Part shown: positions 45,402 through 53,694 of the stretch, piece by piece
Layout of the letters: each line of letters starts with the position of its first letter
Position numbering within the stretch: position 1 is the stretch's first letter
Assembly (NCBI RefSeq): GCF_039541855.1
Contig: NZ_BAABHA010000010.1
Location: 124,001-188,000, forward strand
Length of the DNA stretch: 64,000 nt
Direction: 5' to 3'
Source: Solirubrum koreensis
GTDB lineage: Bacteria; Bacteroidota; Bacteroidia; Cytophagales; Hymenobacteraceae
The notes under the pieces: generated by a model
What the model was told of the DNA's origin: nothing
The model's database searches: none
The model's input: the letters and a program-made list of their open reading frames with translations, nothing else
Position numbers and translations under genes: made by a program

Positions 45402-45782
45402 TTAACGCCTAAACTCTGGCGCGAGCAGCGCCAGCCGCTGCCGCAACAATGCCATCAGGCCGGGCAGGTCCAGGTTCCGCAGCTGTTGCGCGGAACCAAG
45501 CAAGGTTGTGCGGCCCGCCTCGTCCTGCCAAAAAACGGCGGGTAGCGGCTGGCTCAACAAGGCAGAATAGGTATCGGCCAGCTGGTCGCGGTAGAGGAAG
45601 CGCGCCGGTACGGGCAGCGTTTGCAGGAACTCCCGCCACTCCGGCTTCATGCGGGTGGCGCCGTAGGTAATGCCGCACAACGAACACGCGTACGTGCCCG
45701 GCGACACCACTTTGTGCAGCGCGTCCAGCAGGGCATGGCCCAGGCCCGAATCGGCGTTGTATATAAACAGGAGTTGGCGCAC
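45402..45782 (-). CDS. Conserved small hypothetical protein with CxxC
   Basis: A 126-residue soluble protein. The opening (RQLLFIYNADSGLGHALLDALHK) and CSLCGITYG look conserved; similar short proteins occur in Bacteroidota without known function. A thioredoxin-like or metal-binding role could be imagined from CxxC, but nothing confirms it. It lies 38 nt downstream of the LTA-synthase-like gene on the same strand and may share its transcript. Confidence 0.7.
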   Translation of the reverse strand: MRQLLFIYNADSGLGHALLDALHKVVSPGTYACSLCGITYGATRMKPEWREFLQTLPVPARFLYRDQLADTYSALLSQPLPAVFWQDEAGRTTLLGSAQQLRNLDLPGLMALLRQRLALLAPEFRR

Positions 45783-45819
45783 GGCTCGGATGGTTTAGAA
45801 AAGGGGCGGCCCGGCAGGA

Positions 45820-47691
45820 TTACTTCTGCAAAAAATCGGCGAACGAGCGTTGCTGGTAGGCCTGGCCCTGGCGCTGCTGGGTGGGTAGCACCGGGTCGGT
45901 GGTGAGCCGGTCCCGGCTTACGTTATCGAATACGGTACGGCCCCGTGGGGTCATCATCCCGAAGCCATCGGTGAAGCAAAAAAACGCAAAGCCGCCCGGT
46001 GCGGCAGCTGGTGCGGGGCCCAACAGGTTGCGGCTCCAGCGGTAATCGGTGGTGGGCAGGCGCAGCGAGGAAAGCAGGGTAGCGGCTACATCGGTCTGGC
46101 TGCCGAACGTGGCTACGGAGCGGCCCGCGTAGGCGGGATTTAAGGCGCCACCGGTCAGCAATAGCGGAATGTGAAATTTGCGAGGCTCGTACACCGGCAT
46201 CCAGCCCGGCAGCTGGTGGCCGTGGTCGGCCACCAAAACCACCAAGGTGTTCGGCCACCATGCTTCACGGCGGGCGGCCTGCAGAAACTGCCCCAGCGTG
46301 TGGTCGGTGTAGGCCACGGAATTGCGGAAGAAGGTTTCTTCGTCCTGGTTATCAAAGCTGCGGTTTTGGCCGGGCACGTCGAACGGTTCGTGGCTGCTGA
46401 GGGTAAATGCTGTGGCGAAAAACGGTTTGGACTGTTGCCGTAGTTCCTGCAGCACGCGGCGGAACAGTACGTGGTCGTGGGCGCCCCACTTGGAGTTTTG
46501 CTCCTTCTGCGCGAAGTCCTGCCGCTCAACCAAATGCCGGTAGCCGCTGCTGAGCAGGTAGGCTTTCATGTTGGCAAAGGCCAGCTCGCCGCCGTAATAA
46601 AACGACGTGCTGTAGCCCGCATTGCCCAGGCTTTGGGCCAGGCTGGGGAGCTGCGCCGTTTTGCGCGGGAATTTGATGATGCTGGTGTTCGGCTGGGTAG
46701 GGTAACCACTCAGCAACGACACTATGCCCTTCTGGCTTCGGTCGCCGCTGGCGTACAGGTGCTCAAACGAAACCCCCACGCGGGCCAGGCTGTCGAGGGT
46801 TGGGGTGACGCCTTTTTTGCCGCCCAGGTGCCCCACGAGTTTAGCCGTGAAGCTTTCCAGAATGATGAACAGCACGTTGGGCTTGGGCGTGGTAACGAGG
46901 CCTGCGGCCGAATCTGCAGCTATTTGCGCCGGAACCTTGTAAAGCTCGCTCACCATCCGCGCGGCGGTGCTGTCGGGCATGTAGTTGTAGGGATTCTCGC
47001 GCAGCTCGCGCAGGGGCATCGACTGCGCTACGTTCCAGGGAACGTTGATGGCCGCGTGGTTGGCAAACGGGTGCGCGGCCGAGAAATACACGTCGCTTTG
47101 GTTCACGGGAATCTGCTGCACGCCACCGCGCAACGGCACCACCAGCAAAACGGCGTACAAAAGGCCCGCCGTCACCGCACGAATGAGTGGAAAAGCCGGT
47201 GGCAGGGGCGGCAGCGGCGTTAACAGCCACCGATACAGCACCCAGCCCAACAGCAACAGGCTCAACAAAACCAGACCCAGCACGCCCAGCGGCGCGCTGC
47301 CTGCCGAAGCGGCCATTTCGCCCGGCGAGCCGAGGTATTGCAGCGGGGTGGAGTCCAGCCGGAACCCCCAGGCCCGGTACAGCTCCAGGTCGGCGGTGCT
47401 CATGAGGGCCACCAGCAAACCCACCACGGCGGTGTAAGCGGCCACTAGTTTACCTACGGGCAGTCGTCTCCACGTACTGCCGGCTATCAGTAAGGCAAAG
47501 GGCACAAAGCACAGGTAAGCGGCGGCGGAGGCATCGAGCCGAGCGCCGTAAACAAAGGTGCGCACTACTTCGCCGCCGCTAAGGGTTACGGTTAGGCCGT
47601 AGTGGTACACTAAAAAAGCTGCTCGACTCAGGGCGAACAGCAACAGCCAATACAAAAAGTAGCGTGGCTGAAAGGTCAGGCGGTTTCTCAC
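45820..47691 (-). CDS. LTA synthase family sulfatase-fold membrane enzyme
   Basis: A 623-residue inner-membrane protein with about five N-terminal helices (for example YFLYWLLLFALSRAAFLVYH) and a C-terminal alkaline-phosphatase/sulfatase domain. Visible motifs: PNVLFIILESFTAKLVG (metal-binding Glu), the nucleophile region ASGDRSQKGIVSLLSG, and VVLVADHGHQLPGWMP (metal-binding Asp-His). Relatives transfer phosphoglycerol or phosphoethanolamine to surface glycans. The nucleophile position appears to be Ser where a Thr is usual. An exact TACCTTTG box lies 20 nt upstream. Confidence 0.9.
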   Translation of the reverse strand: MRNRLTFQPRYFLYWLLLFALSRAAFLVYHYGLTVTLSGGEVVRTFVYGARLDASAAAYLCFVPFALLIAGSTWRRLPVGKLVAAYTAVVGLLVALMSTADLELYRAWGFRLDSTPLQYLGSPGEMAASAGSAPLGVLGLVLLSLLLLGWVLYRWLLTPLPPLPPAFPLIRAVTAGLLYAVLLVVPLRGGVQQIPVNQSDVYFSAAHPFANHAAINVPWNVAQSMPLRELRENPYNYMPDSTAARMVSELYKVPAQIAADSAAGLVTTPKPNVLFIILESFTAKLVGHLGGKKGVTPTLDSLARVGVSFEHLYASGDRSQKGIVSLLSGYPTQPNTSIIKFPRKTAQLPSLAQSLGNAGYSTSFYYGGELAFANMKAYLLSSGYRHLVERQDFAQKEQNSKWGAHDHVLFRRVLQELRQQSKPFFATAFTLSSHEPFDVPGQNRSFDNQDEETFFRNSVAYTDHTLGQFLQAARREAWWPNTLVVLVADHGHQLPGWMPVYEPRKFHIPLLLTGGALNPAYAGRSVATFGSQTDVAATLLSSLRLPTTDYRWSRNLLGPAPAAAPGGFAFFCFTDGFGMMTPRGRTVFDNVSRDRLTTDPVLPTQQRQGQAYQQRSFADFLQK

Positions 47692-47711
47692 GCGGTGCAG
47701 TAATCGAGGCG

Positions 47712-47719
47712 CAAAGGTA
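47712..47719 (-). promoter_or_regulatory. Putative -7 element of the LTA-synthase-like gene
   Basis: Minus-strand TACCTTTG, exact consensus, 20 nt upstream of the start codon. Confidence 0.5.
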
Positions 47720-47885
47720 AGGGCTTGGGGCTGCTGCTGCCCCTGTAACCGACCAGCCGTGGTTCGGTATTACGCCAGCAGTCAGGCTATCAAGTGAACC
47801 GACGGTTACCCAAACCCGTTGGGCCAGCTCATTTGTATTGTATCCGGGCGAAACCCAAAACTGTGGGACATGCGGCGGTTGCTTT

Positions 47886-47897
47886 GCAAACGTTTGT
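47886..47897. promoter_or_regulatory. Palindromic operator-like site upstream of glnA
   Basis: GCAAACGTTTGT, with a self-complementary core CAAACGTTTG, in the 363-bp divergent region between the LTA-synthase-like gene and glnA, 83 nt upstream of the glnA -33 box. It resembles LacI-family operators. The rest of this intergenic region shows only the two promoters. Confidence 0.45.
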
Positions 47898-47979
47898 GGA
47901 AAAAGCCTCCGATTTTATAGGGGTGCCTTGCTGATTTAGGGATGTTATTTGTTGGGAGACTTAATTTTTATGGGTGCAT

Positions 47980-48009
47980 TTGGAATTTAGTCAAGCTATT
48001 TTACCTTTG
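47980..48009 (+). promoter_or_regulatory. glnA promoter
   Basis: TTG (47980-47982) and TACCTTTG (48002-48009) with a 19-nt spacer, a full match to the Bacteroidota promoter. The GTG start codon is 45 nt downstream. Confidence 0.75.
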
Positions 48010-48054
48010 ACCCCATCGAAAGCAAACCTGCTCTTTCTTTAACTTCTCGTCTTT

Positions 48055-50241
48055 GTGGCAACCCTTCGTTTTAAAGCCCTCGAACTGGTAGATCAGCGCA
48101 AGCCTCGCACGGTGGTATCGTCTGAGCGCCGTTCCGAAATCTTCGGTCGCAATGTTTTCAATCTGGAAGCCATGCGCGCCACCATGTCGGGCGACTACTT
48201 CAAAAAGCTGCAATCGGCCATTAAGCAGGGCACCCCGGTGGAGCGCTCGGTTGCCGATGCCGTAGCTGGTGCCATGAAAACCTGGGCCATGAGCAAGGGT
48301 GCCACGCACTACACGCACTGGTTTCAGCCGCTCACCGGCGCCACCGCCGAGAAGCACGACTCGTTTTTCGACCTGAATTCGGACGGTCGTCCTATTGAGA
48401 ACTTCAAAGGTTCCGCGCTGGTGCAGCAGGAGCCCGATGCCTCTTCGTTCCCGTCGGGTGGCATTCGCAACACCTTCGAAGCCCGCGGCTACACCGCCTG
48501 GGACCCCACTTCGCCTGCTTTCCTGATTGAAACCGCCGGCGCCACCACGCTGTGCATTCCCACGATTTTCGTGGCTTACACCGGCGAGGCGCTTGACTAC
48601 AAAGCCCCGCTGCTGAAGTCGCTGACGGTGCTGGAAGACGCCGCTTTGGCCGTTTGCCAGTATTTCGACAAAGACGTGCAGCGCGTGCACACCACGCTGG
48701 GCATCGAGCAGGAGTACTTCCTCGTGGACCGCGCCCTGTACGGTGCCCGTCCCGACCTCGTAATGACCGGCCGCACCCTGTTCGGCCACGCGCCGGCCAA
48801 GGGCCAGCAGCTCGAAGACCATTACTTCGGCTCCATTCCGGCCCGCGTGCACGCCTTTATGCTGGAGTTCGAGGAAGAAGCCACCAAGCTGGGCATTCCG
48901 CTGCGCACCCGCCACAACGAGGTAGCGCCGCACCAGTACGAGTGTGCCCCCACCTTTGAAGATGCTAACCTCGCCATCGACCATAACCAGCTGTTGATGG
49001 ATTTGATGGAGCGCGTGGCCGATTCGCACGACTTTAAAGTGCTGCTGCACGAGAAGCCGTTTGCGGGCGTAAACGGCTCGGGCAAGCACAACAACTGGGC
49101 AATGAGCACCGACACCGGTGTAAACCTGCTGGCGCCCGGCCGCAAGCCCAAGGAAAACCTGCAGTTCCTCACGTTCTTCATCAACACCGTGAAGGCCGTG
49201 CACGACCGCGCCGACTTGCTGCGCGCCTCCATTGCCTCGGCCTCGAACGACCACCGTTTGGGCGCCAACGAAGCCCCGCCGGCCATCATGTCGGTGTTCG
49301 TGGGCAAGCAGCTGAGCGAAGTGCTCGACGAGCTGGAACGCAACGCCAAGCTGCCGCTCGACAAAGGCGACAACCTGTACCTGAAGCTGGGCATCGACAA
49401 GATTCCGCCCATTCTGCTCGATAACACCGACCGCAACCGCACCTCGCCCTTTGCCTTCACCGGCAACAAGTTCGAGTTCCGCGCCGTGGGCTCCTCGGCC
49501 AACTGCTCGTCGTCGATGACGGTGCTGAACACCATCGTGGCCGATCAGCTGCAGAAGTTCACCAAGGAAGTAGACGAGCTGATTGCGCAGGGCCGCAAAA
49601 AGGAAATGGCCATCGTGGACGTACTGCGCCAATACGTTATCGACTCGAAGTCCATTCGCTTCGAAGGCAACGGCTACTCCGACGAGTGGAAAGAGGAAGC
49701 GGCTGGCCGTGGCCTCTCAAACGTGCCCACCACGCCGCCGGCGCTGGACGCGTTCGTGACCGAAGACTCCATTTCGCTGTTCGAGCGCCTCGGCATCTAC
49801 TCGCACGTGGAGCTGCACGCCCGCCACGAAATTTTGCTGGAAGACTATATCAAGCGCGTGCAGATTGAAAGCCGCGTGATGGGGGATTTGGCCATCAACC
49901 ACATCATTCCCACGGCCGTAGCTTACCAGAACAAGCTGATCCAGAACGTGCGCGGCCTGCGCGAATTAGGCCTCGACGACGAGTACACGCAGGTAACGGT
50001 GGACTCTATCAAAGAAATATCGCGGCGCATTGCCACCATCAAAACCACGGTTGATGATATGGTGGAACGCCGCAAAGTGGCCAACAAATTAGAAGATACC
50101 CGCGAACGGGCTTTGACTTACAGCGAAAATATCCGTCCTTGCTTCGACGTTATTCGCCGGCAGGTCGATAAGCTCGAGCTGCTGGTTTCCGATGAAGATT
50201 GGCCATTGGTAAAATACCGCGAGCTGTTGTTCTTACACTAG
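48055..50241 (+). CDS. glnN: Glutamine synthetase type III
   Basis: Cytoplasmic ATP-dependent synthesis of glutamine from glutamate and ammonia. At 728 residues this is the large GSIII class typical of Bacteroidota. It begins with the class-specific region ALELVDQRKPRTVVSSERRS and FGRNVFNLEAMR, has the catalytic core RPIENFKGSALVQQEPDASS, EQEYFLVDR, RHNEVAPHQYE and NGSGKHNNWAMSTDTG. The start is GTG at 48055. It has a well-formed promoter, a downstream terminator, and palindromic CAAACGTTTG sites on both sides. Confidence 0.97.
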   Translation: MATLRFKALELVDQRKPRTVVSSERRSEIFGRNVFNLEAMRATMSGDYFKKLQSAIKQGTPVERSVADAVAGAMKTWAMSKGATHYTHWFQPLTGATAEKHDSFFDLNSDGRPIENFKGSALVQQEPDASSFPSGGIRNTFEARGYTAWDPTSPAFLIETAGATTLCIPTIFVAYTGEALDYKAPLLKSLTVLEDAALAVCQYFDKDVQRVHTTLGIEQEYFLVDRALYGARPDLVMTGRTLFGHAPAKGQQLEDHYFGSIPARVHAFMLEFEEEATKLGIPLRTRHNEVAPHQYECAPTFEDANLAIDHNQLLMDLMERVADSHDFKVLLHEKPFAGVNGSGKHNNWAMSTDTGVNLLAPGRKPKENLQFLTFFINTVKAVHDRADLLRASIASASNDHRLGANEAPPAIMSVFVGKQLSEVLDELERNAKLPLDKGDNLYLKLGIDKIPPILLDNTDRNRTSPFAFTGNKFEFRAVGSSANCSSSMTVLNTIVADQLQKFTKEVDELIAQGRKKEMAIVDVLRQYVIDSKSIRFEGNGYSDEWKEEAAGRGLSNVPTTPPALDAFVTEDSISLFERLGIYSHVELHARHEILLEDYIKRVQIESRVMGDLAINHIIPTAVAYQNKLIQNVRGLRELGLDDEYTQVTVDSIKEISRRIATIKTTVDDMVERRKVANKLEDTRERALTYSENIRPCFDVIRRQVDKLELLVSDEDWPLVKYRELLFLH

Positions 50242-50310
50242 CTCGAACGGTAGGTAGGACCAGCACTGGAAGTCGAGGGGAAACGATTACTCCGGCTGGC
50301 CCACCCACTA

Positions 50311-50345
50311 AGCCCGTTGACGCCTCTGTCGACGGGTTTTTTTAT
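50311..50345 (+). terminator. Terminator after glnN
   Basis: CCCGTTGAC pairs with GTCGACGGG (one G-T) and is followed by a run of seven T. In the 308-bp gap 50242-50549 it is accompanied only by the palindrome at 50383. Confidence 0.85.
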
Positions 50346-50382
50346 TTGTAGCGGTACGAAGGTAATAAGGTTTTTTCATCTA

Positions 50383-50398
50383 CTGCAAACGTTTGCAG
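50383..50398. promoter_or_regulatory. Perfect 16-bp palindrome CTGCAAACGTTTGCAG
   Basis: A fully symmetric LacI-operator-like site downstream of the glnN terminator, sharing TGCAAACGTTTG with the site upstream of glnN. No obvious target gene starts to its right on the + strand. Confidence 0.5.
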
Positions 50399-50549
50399 AA
50401 GAGAATGGCGTAGATTTTTTTTGGCCCGAATCGTTGCCTGGTTTCCGCGGGTGGGGGCAGCATTACCAGAGCCAGTAAGTGGCGGAGTTAAACTTCTGGG
50501 CGCCAGAATCTAATTTCTGCGGCTGAGAAAGAGGAAAAGCAACTGTGGT

Positions 50550-51080
50550 TTAGTCGCCCCCGCATCCACCGCCGCCACAACCGCTACAGCCCGAACAACC
50601 CGCGGATGAATCTCCATCACCAAAATCACCGCTGGCACCGCCGCCTCCAGAGTGCCCGCCCCCAAAGTCAGGGGCACCGCCACTCTCGCTGGTGCCGCTA
50701 CAGCCGCCGAAGCCGCTGCTCCAATCGGTTCCAAAACTGGCTTGCTGCTTGCGGCGAAGCAAATGACGTACAAGTTCTCGATCAAACTCTTGCATCGAGG
50801 GCAGTAGTGCATCACCTAATAGAAGGGCCGTGCCATAAAGCCGGTTCCGTAGCTCACCCAGGCCTAGCAGACGTTTGTTGACTTGTTCGATCAGGGCTTC
50901 GGTTTCGCGTTGCACAACGGCCCGGTGCGCCGTGCCCATATGCGTCCAACCAAATGTGTTCCAGAACCGATGCCAGCCGTTGCGTTGCACAAAGCCAGCT
51001 TGTTCAAAGCCCACGGCCGCAAGCTGGCGTAGCTTAGATGGCGGTAGGTGCTCCAGCAATACTCCTACATAGTGGCGCAT
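50550..51080 (-). CDS. Protein with Gly/Cys-rich C-terminal tail
   Basis: A 176-residue protein (MRHYVGVLLEHLPPSKLRQL). The first 115 residues are helical; the last 55 are Gly/Ser-rich with five Cys (GFGGCSG; AGCSGCSGCGGGGCGGD). Such tails occur in the TIGR04222-type proteins of unknown function. The ATG overlaps the stop of the upstream gene (TGATG); a GTG two codons earlier is also possible. Together with the two upstream genes it forms a tightly coupled three-gene unit. It may be the C-terminal half of a protein that is fused elsewhere. Confidence 0.75.
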   Translation of the reverse strand: MRHYVGVLLEHLPPSKLRQLAAVGFEQAGFVQRNGWHRFWNTFGWTHMGTAHRAVVQRETEALIEQVNKRLLGLGELRNRLYGTALLLGDALLPSMQEFDRELVRHLLRRKQQASFGTDWSSGFGGCSGTSESGGAPDFGGGHSGGGGASGDFGDGDSSAGCSGCSGCGGGGCGGD

Positions 51081-51352
51081 CAACACATCTGGCGGTTGCC
51101 AGGAATAATTTCCAGCAGCGGCGCCTCGTGCGGCCGTGGCCGGAAGCAGGCGTGGGCCTCGCCAGGACGAACGTAAGCGTAGGCAACGGCTGGGTCGTGG
51201 GGAGTGGGCTGAAATTCTCGGTACTCGATTCGGAGCACGTCGCGCAACAGCAAATCGGCGAAGGTGAAGCGTAACATATGACGCACCGGTGCTTGAGAGC
51301 CGCGCTGAAGCACTAGTAACTCGGCGGGCGTGAGGTGAAGCAGGGCGGTCAT
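51080..51352 (-). CDS. Small protein of the Gly/Cys-rich module
   Basis: A 90-residue protein. The N-terminal part (LTPAELLVLQRGSQAPVRHM, then FADLLLRDVLRIEYREFQP) resembles the start of TIGR04222-like proteins (E-L-x-x-L-x-x-G then a winged-helix-like segment); this assignment is from memory of the pattern. It shares a TAATG overlap with the gene before and a TGATG overlap with the gene after. Confidence 0.7.
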   Translation of the reverse strand: MTALLHLTPAELLVLQRGSQAPVRHMLRFTFADLLLRDVLRIEYREFQPTPHDPAVAYAYVRPGEAHACFRPRPHEAPLLEIIPGNRQMC

Positions 51353-51909
51353 TAACGATTCCAGAAACGACGGAATTTAGGTAGTAGCCAGTAGCGGCCG
51401 AGGTTAACGCGCTGAAACCGCACGTCGCCGAAGCGTGCGGTGCTATTGGGCCAGAGGTCGGGTGGTGGGGCCTGCCCGAAAGTTTGCCGGTAGAGCTGCC
51501 GGGTGCGGTCGTACCAATTGGTAAACTGGGCCTGTTGCTGGGCTCCGCCGCGGGTAGGACCGTGGTGAATGGTTCGGTTTAGGGTATGCCGGCAAAAGTC
51601 GTCCCAGTAGCTGCGGGTGTAAAGCAAATGCAGGTGCCACACCTGGTCGATTTGGTCGGACGGCGTCAGCGGGTGCTCGGCAAGGCAGAGCAGCAGCATG
51701 AAACGCTTGTATTCGGCCACGGCCCGCAGGCTGAAAGCCAGCGGCCAGCCGTTTTCCCGGGCTAACCGGTCAGTAAAGGTCAGGTCGGCGTGCGGGTCAT
51801 CCAGCTCGAAAGCCTCTATTTTCTGCCAAAGCGCAAGCTGATCGGGTGACATGCGGATGGACACGTTCAAGGCCTTAACGAAGGGGTGAGGCTGGGGGCA
51901 AATGGCCAT
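51352..51909 (-). CDS. Glycine-rich-domain (GRDP/DUF1399-like) family protein
   Basis: A 185-residue protein whose central motif DQVWHLHLLYTRSYWDDFC, with LAEHPLTPSDQ before it and the HHGPTRGG segment after it, matches the bacterial glycine-rich domain-containing family. Conserved His and Trp residues suggest a catalytic or metal site, but function is unknown. This family is often found beside TIGR04222-like proteins, consistent with the two coupled genes that follow. First gene of the module; start at 51909, with possible internal Met at 51855. Confidence 0.8.
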   Translation of the reverse strand: MAICPQPHPFVKALNVSIRMSPDQLALWQKIEAFELDDPHADLTFTDRLARENGWPLAFSLRAVAEYKRFMLLLCLAEHPLTPSDQIDQVWHLHLLYTRSYWDDFCRHTLNRTIHHGPTRGGAQQQAQFTNWYDRTRQLYRQTFGQAPPPDLWPNSTARFGDVRFQRVNLGRYWLLPKFRRFWNR

Positions 51910-51963
51910 TACAACAGCAAATATGGATTGCTTTACCCGGCAACGTTCAACTGTGCCGCAACT

Positions 51964-52476
51964 TTAAGGTGCAGTGGGAGAAGCAGGAGACGTAGGCAGC
52001 TCCGGCGGCTCGTGGTCGAGTAATTCGGCCTTGGAGCCGTAGTCCGGGGCTACGCTTCGGCGCAGCTTGTGCTTGAGCTCATCCAGGGTATGGCGCACGT
52101 TGGTTACCGTGGGGTGCTGTTGCAGCCGGGCCGCGGCTTCCGACTTGAGAGCCAGCTTAATGAGGCGCTCCACCACAAAAGGTAAAATCCAACCCACCAC
52201 ATTTGAGGCCAGCACACCGCGCAGGCCCAGGCGGGCCAACAGCCGCACGGCCATGCGTTCGAGCAGCAGGTTGCGCACCACCGGCGCGGCTTTGTCGGTC
52301 AGAAAGTCGGCTACCAGCTTGGCATTGCCTTTCTGGACTTCGGCCCGCAGCACTTCCTGCACCGAGTCGACGGCCGTGAGAAAGGCCTTGCGAAACAACG
52401 GGCCGGTTTGCCAGGCCCGCAGGCCAATGGCCCGGGCCGAGCCCAGCAGGGAGGGGAAAATGGAAGGCGTTTTCAT
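51964..52476 (-). CDS. Hypothetical helical protein
   Basis: A 170-residue protein starting MKTPSIFPSLLGSARAIGLR. It is predicted mostly helical, with a hydrophobic segment (GVLASNVVGWILPFVVERLI) that may be a membrane helix or amphipathic hairpin, and a polar Pro-rich tail (PPELPTSPASPTAP). Not assigned to a family. The frame is open upstream to 52572, but the ATG at 52476 is the more natural start. Divergent from the quinone oxidoreductase gene. Confidence 0.68.
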   Translation of the reverse strand: MKTPSIFPSLLGSARAIGLRAWQTGPLFRKAFLTAVDSVQEVLRAEVQKGNAKLVADFLTDKAAPVVRNLLLERMAVRLLARLGLRGVLASNVVGWILPFVVERLIKLALKSEAAARLQQHPTVTNVRHTLDELKHKLRRSVAPDYGSKAELLDHEPPELPTSPASPTAP

Positions 52477-52583
52477 CTTCGGCAAGAAACGCAAACGCCA
52501 CCAAAAGGTGCGGCCACCTGCCGCAAGGTGACGTATGTGGGCAAACAAACCGTACTTACGAGCCCCACGCAACGCTCCTGCTC

Positions 52584-53552
52584 ATGAACGCAATCGTTAT
52601 TGCCCAGCCCGGCGGCCCCGAGGTACTGCACCTCCAGCAACTGCCGCAGCCGCAGCCCACGCCCCACGAGGTGCTGGTGTGCGTGTACGCCGCCGGCGTA
52701 AACCGCCCCGATGTGTTGCTACGCCAAGGCAAATACGCGGGTAGCGGCGACGTGGGCGGCCTGGTTCCGGGTCTGGAAATAGCCGGCGTGGTGGAGCAGG
52801 TAGGCAGCGAAGTAACCCGCTGGAAACCCGGCGACAAAGTGTGTGCCCTGCTCGGCCAGGGCGGCTACGCCGAGTGTGCCGTAATAGACGCCCGCCACTG
52901 CCTGCCTGTGCCCGAAGGCTGGAGCATGGCGGAAGCCGCGTCTTTGCCCGAAACCGTGTTTACCGTGTGGCACAACGTGTTTCAGCGCGGGCAACTGCAG
53001 CCTGGCGAAACCCTGCTGGTACACGGCGGCAGCAGCGGCATTGGCATCACGGCCATTCAGCTGACCAGGGCCCTCGGGGCAACGGTGTACGCCACGGCCG
53101 GCTCCGACGAAAAATGCCGCGCCTGCGAAGAATTAGGGGCCGAGCGCGGCATCAACTACAACACGGAAGACTTCGCGCAGGCCCTGAAAGCCACCGGCGT
53201 CGACGTGATTCTGGACATGGTGGGGGGCGACTACACGCCCCGCAACCTCGGTTTGCTAAAAGACGACGGCCGGCTGGTGTTCATTAACGCCATGCGCGGT
53301 GCCAAAGCCGAGTTCAGTGCACTAGACGTAATGCGCCGCCGCCTCACCATTACCGGCAGCACGCTGCGTCCGCGCTCCGCCGAGTTTAAAGCCGCGCTGG
53401 CCGCCGAGGTGGAAAAGCACGTGTGGCCGCTGCTCACCGACCGGCAGTTTAAGCCGGTTATCTACAAGGAGTTTCCGCTGGCCCAGGCCAGTGCCGCGCA
53501 CGAACTGATGGAAAGCAGCCAGCACATCGGCAAAATCGTGTTGAAGGTCTGA
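52584..53552 (+). CDS. NAD(P)H-quinone oxidoreductase (PIG3/QOR type)
   Basis: A 322-residue zinc-free medium-chain dehydrogenase/reductase. The N-terminal GroES-like domain has GVNRPDVLLRQGKY and PGLEIAGVVEQVG; the Rossmann domain has VHGGSSGIGITAIQLTRALG for NADPH binding, then LDMVGGDYTPRNLGLLKDDG. The PGLE(I/V)AG and NRPD(L/V)LQR pattern matches the PIG3 subgroup. Zinc ligands of alcohol dehydrogenases are absent. Followed by a long inverted repeat that separates it from the convergent TonB receptor. Confidence 0.93.
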   Translation: MNAIVIAQPGGPEVLHLQQLPQPQPTPHEVLVCVYAAGVNRPDVLLRQGKYAGSGDVGGLVPGLEIAGVVEQVGSEVTRWKPGDKVCALLGQGGYAECAVIDARHCLPVPEGWSMAEAASLPETVFTVWHNVFQRGQLQPGETLLVHGGSSGIGITAIQLTRALGATVYATAGSDEKCRACEELGAERGINYNTEDFAQALKATGVDVILDMVGGDYTPRNLGLLKDDGRLVFINAMRGAKAEFSALDVMRRRLTITGSTLRPRSAEFKAALAAEVEKHVWPLLTDRQFKPVIYKEFPLAQASAAHELMESSQHIGKIVLKV

Positions 53553-53578
53553 GGAGTCGGCAAACGTCTAAAAAGTAC

Positions 53579-53681
53579 ACGTCATCCTGAGCGCAGCGAA
53601 GGACCTTCCCACGCTAGAACTTGAATCGTTGTTACGACTCGTTCAACGTGAGAAGGTCCTTCGCTGCGCTCAGGATGACGT
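53579..53681. repeat. 103-bp intergenic inverted repeat (CATCCTGAGC family)
   Basis: Arms 53579-53620 and 53641-53681 are nearly perfect inverses (ACGTCATCCTGAGCGCAGCG at the outer end), with a 20-nt loop. It lies between convergent genes and can fold into a long hairpin. Similar sequences are widespread in intergenic DNA of Bacteroidota. Confidence 0.85.
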
Positions 53682-53694
53682 GCATTCATTTTAC

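Noticed and set aside
48001..49632. 543-codon open frame antisense to glnN
   Set aside because: Lies wholly opposite a glutamine synthetase with intact catalytic motifs; shadow of codon bias.
50550..51352. The two downstream genes of the Gly/Cys module considered as one frameshifted gene
   Set aside because: The junction is a clean TGATG overlap with a proper ATG, typical of coupled genes. It was kept as two genes, although a fused ancestor is possible.
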